Of a stretch of DNA of 64,000 bases, positions 57,009-64,000 are shown in pieces (the first letter of the stretch is position 1; the number at the start of each line of letters is the position of its first letter). The notes below the pieces were generated by a model, which was not told where the DNA came from, made no database searches, and saw nothing but the letters and a program-made list of their open reading frames with translations. The DNA comes from Thalassospira xianhensis MCCC 1A02616 (GTDB lineage: Bacteria > Pseudomonadota > Alphaproteobacteria > Rhodospirillales > Thalassospiraceae): contig NZ_JPWA01000004.1 in NCBI RefSeq assembly GCF_003326475.1, positions 1 through 64,000 of the forward strand, given 5' to 3'. The position numbers and the translations under genes were made by a program.

Positions 57009-58322
57009 TCAGAGCAACATGCTCAGCGGATCTTCGATCAGCTTTTTGAATTCAGCCATGAATTCAGCACCGACCGCACCATCGACCACACGGTGGTCGA
57101 CCGAAAGTGTGCAGCTCATGACAGTGGCGATTGCCAGTGCGCCGTCCTTGACGACTGCGCGCTGTTCACCGGCACCAACGGCCAGAATGCAGCCCTGCGG
57201 CGGGTTGATGATGGCAGAGAATTCCTTGATGCCAAACATGCCAAGGTTGGAGACAGAGAAAGTCCCGCCCTGGAATTCTTCCGGCTTCAGCTTGCCTTCG
57301 CGTGCCTTGCCAGCCAGTGCCTTCATCTCGGTCGAGATTTCGGCAAGCCCCTTACCACCCGCATTGCGGATAACCGGGGTGATCAGACCGCCCTCGATGG
57401 CAACAGCCACCGAAATGTCCTGCTGTTTGCACTGCAGGATGGCCGCGTCGGTCCAGACCGCATTGGCCGCCGGTACGCGTTTAAGCGCAATGGATGCGGC
57501 ACGAATGACGAAATCATTGACCGATACCTTAACGCCCTCGCCGGCTTTCTCGTTAAGCTGCTTGCGGGTGGCAAGCAGATTGTCGAGTTCGCAATCGACC
57601 GTCAGGTAGAAATGCGGAACCTGCTGTTTGGACTGGGTCAGACGACGCGCGATAACCTTGCGCATCGAGCTGTTCGGGATTTCTTCGTATTCCGGCAAAC
57701 CGGTCAGATCCGGGTTCCAGCCAGACGCCGCTGGTGCCTGCGGGGCTGCCGCCGGCTTTTCGGCAGCAGGTGTCGAAGCAGCAGCTTTATCCGCCGGTTT
57801 GGACAACATCGCAGCCTCGACATCGCGTTTGACAACGCGACCACGCGGGCCGGAGCCTTCTACCTTGCCAAGATCAACGCCTTCGTTCGCCGCAATACGC
57901 CGCGCAAGCGGGCTTGCCTTGACCCGATCACCACCGGAAACCGGTGCGGCAGGTGCCTGACCTTTTGCCGGTGCAGCCTCTGATTTCGACTCTTCCTGTT
58001 TCGGCGCTTCCGCAGCCGGTGCAGCACCGCCAGTAGACGCCGCAGACGTATCTGCACCGTCAAGCGCACTTGCATCCTCGCCTTCTTCAAGAAGAAGGGC
58101 GATAACCTCGTTTACGGCAACACCTTCGCTGCCTTCGGAAACAAGGATTTTGCCGATCTTGCCTTCGTCGACGGCTTCAACTTCCATCGTGGCTTTATCG
58201 GTTTCGATTTCGGCAATGACGTCACCCGATTCAACGGTATCGCCTTCCTTGACAAGCCATTTTGCCAAGGTGCCTTCGGTCATGGTCGGCGACAGGGCCG
58301 GCATCAATATCTTAACAGGCAT
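57009..58322 (-). CDS. pdhC: Pyruvate dehydrogenase E2, dihydrolipoyl acetyltransferase
   Basis: A 437-residue E2 core subunit. One lipoyl domain (1-80) carries Lys43 in ETDKATMEV. An Ala/Pro/Glu-rich linker follows, then the peripheral subunit-binding domain at about 137-175 ([28 protein letters not shown]). The catalytic domain (about 205-437) ends with the active-site [14 protein letters not shown]. It moves acetyl groups from E1 to CoA. It is the third gene of pdhA-pdhB-pdhC-lpdA. Confidence 0.96.
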   Translation of the reverse strand: MPVKILMPALSPTMTEGTLAKWLVKEGDTVESGDVIAEIETDKATMEVEAVDEGKIGKILVSEGSEGVAVNEVIALLLEEGEDASALDGADTSAASTGGAAPAAEAPKQEESKSEAAPAKGQAPAAPVSGGDRVKASPLARRIAANEGVDLGKVEGSGPRGRVVKRDVEAAMLSKPADKAAASTPAAEKPAAAPQAPAASGWNPDLTGLPEYEEIPNSSMRKVIARRLTQSKQQVPHFYLTVDCELDNLLATRKQLNEKAGEGVKVSVNDFVIRAASIALKRVPAANAVWTDAAILQCKQQDISVAVAIEGGLITPVIRNAGGKGLAEISTEMKALAGKAREGKLKPEEFQGGTFSVSNLGMFGIKEFSAIINPPQGCILAVGAGEQRAVVKDGALAIATVMSCTLSVDHRVVDGAVGAEFMAEFKKLIEDPLSMLL

Positions 58323-58385
58323 GAACGCAATCTCCCGGTAACGGGGCGGCGCGGGTTTGCCGCGCCCTGCCCCTGTCCGTTTTAC

Positions 58386-59819
58386 TTAGCGATAGCAAAC
58401 GGCCTTGGCCGCATCGACGATGTGTTGCTCCTGCGGAAGTGCAAGCACTTCGAGGTTGGCAGCATATGGCATCGGAACATCTTCACCGGTAACGCGCGCA
58501 ACCGGCGCATCCAGGTAATCAAACGCATGTTCCATGATGACCGATGCGATCTCGGCACCGATACCAGCAAAGTGCCAGCCTTCTTCGCAGGTCACGAGAC
58601 GGTTGGTTTTCATGACCGAGCGAACGATGGTGTTCACATCAAGCGGACGGATGGTCCGAAGGTTGATGACTTCGGCGGAAATGCCCTGCTCAGCAAGCTG
58701 TTCTGCCGCTTTCAGCGCCTTGCCGACCATGATCGAAAACGCAACGATGGTCACATCGGTACCTTCGCGTTCGATCTTTGCCTGGCCGATCGGCAGAACG
58801 AAATCATCATCATCAGGCACTTCGAAGCTCTGCCCGTAAAGAATTTCGTTTTCAAGGAAGACAACCGGGTTCGGATCGCGGATGGCAGCCTTAAGCAGGC
58901 CCTTCGCATCGGCAGCCGACCACGGAGCGATCACTTTAAGACCCGGGCAATGTGCATACCAGGATGCATAGCACTGCGAGTGCTGCGCACCAACGCGTGC
59001 TGCCGCACCGTTCGGGCCACGGAAGACGATCGGACACCCAAGCTGGCCACCAGACATGTAAAGCGTCTTGGCTGCCGAGTTGATGATGTGATCAATCGCC
59101 TGCATGGCGAAATTGAAAGTCATGAATTCGACAACCGGCTTCAGGCCCATGAAGGCCGCACCCGTTGCCATACCCGTGAAACCGTATTCGGTGATCGGGG
59201 TATCGACGACGCGTCTGTCACCGAATTCGTCAAGCAGACCCTGGGTGACTTTATAAGCCCCCTGATACTGCGCGACTTCCTCGCCCATGACATAGACGTT
59301 TTCATCCGTGCGCATTTCTTCGGCCATCGCATCACGCAGGGCTTCACGAACGGTCTGCGTCTTGAACGAGGTATAAGTTTTCTCGTCCTGCGTCGCGTTC
59401 ATCACGCTCATGGCGCGCGGGTCCTGTTCGGCACGTTCGATCGCGCCGCTGGCAGCAACCGGTGCAGCACTTGCACTGCTGGCCGGTGCTTTTTCTTCTT
59501 CCTTGGCTTCGGCCGGTGCGGCTTCGGCTTTCGGCGCAGAAGACGCCGAAACATTATCAAGGGCCGAAGCATCCTCGTCTTCTTCGAGGATATAGGCGAT
59601 GACAGCATTCACCGCGACGTTCTCGGTCCCTTCGGCGATCACGATCTTGCCAATGGTTCCCTCGTCAACGGCCTCGACTTCCATCGTGGCCTTGTCGGTT
59701 TCAATTTCTGCAATCACGTCACCGGACGCGACAGTATCGCCTTCCTTGACGGTCCATTTGGCAAGAGTGCCTTCTGTCATGGTCGGCGACAGGGCCGGCA
59801 TCAAAACTTCAATCGGCAT
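58386..59819 (-). CDS. pdhB: Pyruvate dehydrogenase E1 beta subunit with N-terminal lipoyl domain
   Basis: A 477-residue fusion. Residues 1-80 are a lipoyl domain nearly identical to that of E2 (Lys43 in ETDKATMEV), followed by an Ala/Glu/Pro-rich linker (about 85-130) and a standard E1 beta thiamine-diphosphate domain (about 150-477: [68 protein letters not shown]). Lipoyl-tagged E1 beta is known from Alphaproteobacteria such as Zymomonas and Sinorhizobium. The two lipoyl modules per E1-E2 unit may increase acetyl shuttling. Confidence 0.96.
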   Translation of the reverse strand: MPIEVLMPALSPTMTEGTLAKWTVKEGDTVASGDVIAEIETDKATMEVEAVDEGTIGKIVIAEGTENVAVNAVIAYILEEDEDASALDNVSASSAPKAEAAPAEAKEEEKAPASSASAAPVAASGAIERAEQDPRAMSVMNATQDEKTYTSFKTQTVREALRDAMAEEMRTDENVYVMGEEVAQYQGAYKVTQGLLDEFGDRRVVDTPITEYGFTGMATGAAFMGLKPVVEFMTFNFAMQAIDHIINSAAKTLYMSGGQLGCPIVFRGPNGAAARVGAQHSQCYASWYAHCPGLKVIAPWSAADAKGLLKAAIRDPNPVVFLENEILYGQSFEVPDDDDFVLPIGQAKIEREGTDVTIVAFSIMVGKALKAAEQLAEQGISAEVINLRTIRPLDVNTIVRSVMKTNRLVTCEEGWHFAGIGAEIASVIMEHAFDYLDAPVARVTGEDVPMPYAANLEVLALPQEQHIVDAAKAVCYR

Positions 59820-59872
59820 TGTTCCCTCTCTCCCGGGAAATATCGGTCAAAAGCGGTTCGCGGATTTCGCGA

Positions 59873-60886
59873 TCACGCGTCGATCAGAATATCTGTGAAC
59901 AGTTCGGAAACATCCGGTTCCGGGCTGTTTTGCGCGAACTCAGCCGCCTTGGCGACTTCCGCTTTCACGTCTTTATCGATGTCCTTAAGACCTGCCTCGT
60001 CGATGATATTGCCATCGATCAGCAGCTTTTTGACCATATCGATCGGATCGTGCTCTTTGCGCATTTTGTCGAGCTCGTCCTTGGTACGATATTTTGCCGG
60101 GTCAGACATGGAATGACCGCGATAGCGATATGTCTTGAGCTCAAGGATGTACGGCCCCTTGCCTTCGCGGCAATGCGCAACGGCACGTTCGCCGGCTTCC
60201 TTGACCGCAAGAACATCCATACCGTCAACCTGTTCACCCGGAATGCCATAAGCCGCACCGCGCTGATACAGATCAGGGCTCGCCGAGTGGCGCTGTGCCG
60301 AGGTGCCCATGGCGTACTGGTTGTTCTCGATGCAATAGACCACCGGAAGCTTCCAGAGTGCCGCCATGTTGAATGATTCATAGACCTGCCCCTGGTTGAC
60401 GGCACCGTCACCAAGATAGGTCAGGCAAACGCGATCCTGGCCGCGATATTTGTAGTTAAAGGCAATACCGGTACCAAGTGGCACCTGACCACCAACGATG
60501 CCGTGGCCACCATAGAAATTCTTTTCCTTGGAGAACATGTGCATCGAGCCGCCCTTGCCGCGGGAATAACCGCCTTCACGGCCGGTCAGCTCTGCCATGA
60601 CACCCGCCGGGTCCATGCCACATGCCAGCATGTGACCGTGGTCACGGTAACTGGTGATAACACCATCATCACCGGTTACAGCAGCCTGCATGCCGACAAC
60701 GACAGCTTCCTGCCCGATATAAAGATGGCAGAAGCCACCAATAAGACCCATGCCATAAAGTTGACCGGCTTTTTCTTCAAAGCGACGGATCAGCAGCATT
60801 TCACGGTAATATTTGAGGAGATCGTCACTGCTCGCCTGATTGTCGGCGCGCGTCGTGCCGCGTTTGCGTTTTGGTGTGGTCGCCAT
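59873..60886 (-). CDS. pdhA: Pyruvate dehydrogenase E1 alpha subunit
   Basis: A 337-residue thiamine-diphosphate subunit that with PdhB decarboxylates pyruvate. The cofactor motif is YLGDGAVNQGQVYESFNMA; the phosphorylation-loop region typical of the family is RYRGHSMSDPAKYRTKDE; GGFCHLYIGQEAVVVG is an N-terminal hallmark. GGGAGGAAAC sits just before the ATG at 60886. It is the promoter-proximal gene of the pdh operon, with two adjacent inverted repeats 27-72 bases upstream. Confidence 0.96.
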   Translation of the reverse strand: MATTPKRKRGTTRADNQASSDDLLKYYREMLLIRRFEEKAGQLYGMGLIGGFCHLYIGQEAVVVGMQAAVTGDDGVITSYRDHGHMLACGMDPAGVMAELTGREGGYSRGKGGSMHMFSKEKNFYGGHGIVGGQVPLGTGIAFNYKYRGQDRVCLTYLGDGAVNQGQVYESFNMAALWKLPVVYCIENNQYAMGTSAQRHSASPDLYQRGAAYGIPGEQVDGMDVLAVKEAGERAVAHCREGKGPYILELKTYRYRGHSMSDPAKYRTKDELDKMRKEHDPIDMVKKLLIDGNIIDEAGLKDIDKDVKAEVAKAAEFAQNSPEPDVSELFTDILIDA

Positions 60887-60912
60887 GTTTCCTCCCGGTG
60901 GATGGCTATCGC

Positions 60913-60937
60913 TTAAGCATCATGTATGAGTGCTTAA
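60913..60937. promoter_or_regulatory. Inverted repeat TTAAGCA-N11-TGCTTAA upstream of pdhA
   Basis: Perfect 7-bp arms with an 11-base spacer lie 27-51 bases before the pdhA ATG. The last base overlaps the ATTCGGTA-type site 3. Position suggests an operator covering the core promoter or start of the leader. Confidence 0.45.
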
Positions 60938-60958
60938 TTCGGTACTGGACCACCGAAA
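60937..60958. promoter_or_regulatory. Degenerate inverted repeat ATTCGGTA-N6-CACCGAAA (site 3)
   Basis: The left arm equals that of site 1 exactly; the right arm differs at two of eight positions, and the spacer length is the same. It lies 51-72 bases before the pdhA ATG. Confidence 0.4.
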
Positions 60959-61429
60959 TGACTACCTAAAACCACGTGCAGAGGCAAGCAATCTAACCAC
61001 CATTAAACTGTTGTTTTGCAACGCACAATCACAAATAAACCTGATATTGGTTAATTCATGTTTTTTGGCAGATATACATAATTTCAGCATTTCCAGTGAC
61101 TTGAGGAACCGGCTTCATCCCCGTTCATTCCAACAGGTCACAAATGCTATGCTTTCCTGAAAAGAATATCACAGATCCGACACGTTTATTTCGCAACCGC
61201 CAGAAGACACAGGGGGTTGCATCTGTTTTATCTCAAGCTACCAAAAGGTAATACTGAACCAAAAGGCAGTTGAAACAATGCCATAACGGGAACAGAAAAT
61301 TCTGCCAGAAACAATTTCGACGGGAATACGGGCAATGACAAAGCCAAAAGCCGACGCCATGACATTCGGCACCAACTGTTTCGTCTGCAAAAATGAAACC
61401 GGATTCTAAACCGCCTGCCCTGTTGCCAC
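60959..61429. other. Intergenic region upstream of the pdh operon
   Basis: About 470 bases without a supported gene. It is AT-rich near 61000-61080 and contains no strong terminator after the FtsB-like gene. A short frame at 61228-61470 overlaps the end of that gene and has no ribosome-binding site. Confidence 0.4.
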
Positions 61430-61780
61430 TTACTGGCTGGCAGCGATGGTATCGTCCGCAGGGTAACCATTGTGATGGAAGATAATCAGATCATCGGGAT
61501 GGGCCGCATTCAGCATCGCACGTGCCCGTTCATCCAGAAGATCCGGATCAAGATGCTTGGGGCGCATCGCAATAACGCGCTGCTCAAGATGCTTTCGCTT
61601 TTCCGTGATTTCATCACGGACTTTGGCAATCTCGGCAACGCGATCCTGCATCGACCAGTATGCCAGCAATCCACGGTTCCCTTCCACACTGTGGAAGATG
61701 AAATAGACCATGATGGTAAATGCAATAACCGGTGCAATTGCCTGACCAAGTCGGCGAATAACCGGCGATGTTGACGACAT
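61430..61780 (-). CDS. FtsB/DivIC-like septum formation initiator protein
   Basis: A 116-residue bitopic protein. One membrane helix (about 15-33, IAPVIAFTIMVYFIFHSV) leads to EGNRGLLAYWSMQDRV, then a short periplasmic coiled coil (RVAEIAKVRDEITEKRKHLEQRV) and a conserved-looking LDPDLLDERARAMLNAAHPDDLIIF tail. This is the layout of FtsB, part of the FtsQBL divisome subcomplex. Its place between eno and pdhA is the usual ftsB position in Alphaproteobacteria (eno-ftsB-pdhA), which strengthens the call. Confidence 0.88.
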   Translation of the reverse strand: MSSTSPVIRRLGQAIAPVIAFTIMVYFIFHSVEGNRGLLAYWSMQDRVAEIAKVRDEITEKRKHLEQRVIAMRPKHLDPDLLDERARAMLNAAHPDDLIIFHHNGYPADDTIAASQ

Positions 61781-62012
61781 TTACCCCTGCCCCATGCGTG
61801 CGAGAAAAGAATCAACAGGAAACCCACCATTCCGGGTTCGGAATGGAAAAACTGCGTGCGTTATTTTCCTTTGATCACAAAGGCATAAATATCGCCGCAA
61901 TAAAAATCCCCGCAAAATTACGCTTAAAGCTAATCACAACAGGGTAAAAATAAGCTTAAAACAGCGGCGCTATTATGCTGTCACTACGCTCAATTAGCTG
62001 ATCCTGAACAAC

Positions 62013-62045
62013 AAAAAGCCGCCCTGACATTGCAGGACGGCTTTC
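62013..62045 (-). terminator. Rho-independent terminator of eno
   Basis: AAAGCCG-CCTG pairs with CAGG-CGGCTTT with one mismatch, followed by TTTTTG on the - strand, about 24 bases past the eno stop. The FtsB-like gene downstream thus has a separate promoter or depends on read-through. Confidence 0.85.
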
Positions 62046-62068
62046 GGTCTCAACCGGGGTTCCGAACC

Positions 62069-63438
<1,370 letters not shown>

Positions 63439-63444
63439 TGCATA

Positions 63445-64000
63445 TCAATCGTTAAACATGTCCAGACGAACCGGATTGGCTTTTGCCACTTTGTCCAGTT
63501 CCATCAAAACCGACAAAACTTCGGGAAGCTTGTTTAACGGAATCTGGTTCGGGCCGTCGCTGATGGCCGCATCCGGGTTATCGTGGGTTTCGATAAACAG
63601 GGCTGCAATGCCGACAGATACAGCCGCACGCGCCAATACCGGCGCAAATTCGCGCTGACCGCCCGACGTTGTCCCCTGTCCACCCGGTTGCTGAACAGAA
63701 TGGGTCGCATCAAATACGACCGGATAGCCCTGACGGGCCATGGTGGGAAGTCCACGGAAATCGGTTACCAGCGTGTTATAGCCAAAGCTGGTCCCGCGAT
63801 CACAAAGCATGATGTTTTCATTGCCGGTCGATGCAATGTTGTTGGCAACATTCGCCATATCCCAGGGCGCCAGGAACTGGCCCTTTTTGACATTGACGGC
63901 ACGGCCGGTTTTACCCGCGGCCTGCAAAAGATCGGCCTGACGGCACAGGAATGCCGGAATCTGAAGGATGTCGGCAACTTCTGCAACCGCCGCACACTGA
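63445..64000 (-). CDS. kdsA: 3-Deoxy-8-phosphooctulonate synthase, 3' part
   Basis: The gene runs off the right edge of the window; 184 C-terminal codons are visible of a family length of about 280. The enzyme condenses arabinose 5-phosphate with phosphoenolpyruvate to KDO 8-phosphate for lipopolysaccharide. Motifs are [68 protein letters not shown] and [17 protein letters not shown]. The cysteine of CDRG and Asn/His contacts cannot alone settle the metal-dependent versus independent class from this fragment. Confidence 0.95.
   Translation of the reverse strand, partial: QCAAVAEVADILQIPAFLCRQADLLQAAGKTGRAVNVKKGQFLAPWDMANVANNIASTGNENIMLCDRGTSFGYNTLVTDFRGLPTMARQGYPVVFDATHSVQQPGGQGTTSGGQREFAPVLARAAVSVGIAALFIETHDNPDAAISDGPNQIPLNKLPEVLSVLMELDKVAKANPVRLDMFND

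Noticed and set aside
58422..60116. 564-residue open frame on the + strand opposite pdhB/pdhA
   Set aside because: It is a codon-bias shadow of the pdhB and pdhA genes, whose motifs are unmistakable. It has no family features and no ribosome-binding site.
61228..61470. 80-residue - strand frame upstream of pdhA
   Set aside because: It overlaps the FtsB-like gene end, has an unusual Arg/Phe-rich composition and no start signal.

Overview
The window looks like core chromosome of an alphaproteobacterium, most likely Rhodospirillales. Thalassospira or a close relative is my guess, from gene content, moderate GC and protein style only. Supporting signs are a pyruvate dehydrogenase E1 beta subunit with its own lipoyl domain, a single RSH (p)ppGpp enzyme, the DUF2062-pdxJ-acpS-lepB-rnc-era-recO order, the lipA-START protein-pncC-pgpA neighbourhood and a bactofilin gene overlapping an M23 peptidase gene. 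I see no tRNA or rRNA gene, insertion sequence, prophage, CRISPR array or replication origin.

Layout. 1-6419: the 3' end of an unidentified gene, then a leftward branched-chain amino acid ABC transporter operon (livH-livM-livG-livF, a small membrane protein, livJ) and a 63-residue conserved-looking protein. 6560-9760: valine catabolism (isobutyryl-CoA dehydrogenase, 3-hydroxyisobutyryl-CoA hydrolase, 3-hydroxyisobutyrate dehydrogenase), with a LiuR-like box in its promoter. 9984-14432: O-acetylhomoserine sulfhydrylase, a DeoR-type regulator with an MFS carrier, and hemB. 14433-15452: a gene-free kilobase with a decayed tandem duplication and a nested palindromic element. 15453-23785: HAD hydrolase, DUF1127 protein, malonyl-CoA synthetase, PLP decarboxylase, aldehyde dehydrogenase, threonine ammonia-lyase and a flavin reductase.

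24037-30078: motA-motB, a bacterial leucyl/arginyl-tRNA-protein transferase and a TRAP transporter whose binding-protein gene converges on its two permease genes. 30332-41566: a leftward information-processing and envelope block (rpoZ, rsh, DUF2062, pdxJ, acpS, lepB, rnc, era, two tiny membrane proteins, recO, parC) plus folK. 41758-49946: NYN-domain protein, family 5 uracil-DNA glycosylase, recQ, periplasmic glutathione peroxidase coupled to a molybdopterin oxidoreductase, smpB, dapA and a lytic transglycosylase. 50053-55397: haloacid-dehalogenase-like protein, bactofilin/M23 pair, pgpA, pncC, a COQ10/RatA-type START protein and lipA. 55516-64000: lpdA, pdhC, pdhB, pdhA, an FtsB/DivIC-like protein, eno and the 3' part of kdsA.

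The gene content is mostly housekeeping and I did not find a convincing new defence or mobile system. The observations most worth following are non-coding. One is an inverted repeat (ATTCGGTA-N6-TACCGAAT and variants) at three promoters: the sulfhydrylase/valine-catabolism intergene, the decarboxylase/aldehyde dehydrogenase intergene, and pdhA. Others are an isoleucine-containing upstream ORF followed by a perfect palindrome before threonine ammonia-lyase, two translationally coupled micro-membrane proteins between era and recO, and a HAD protein lacking the usual second aspartate.
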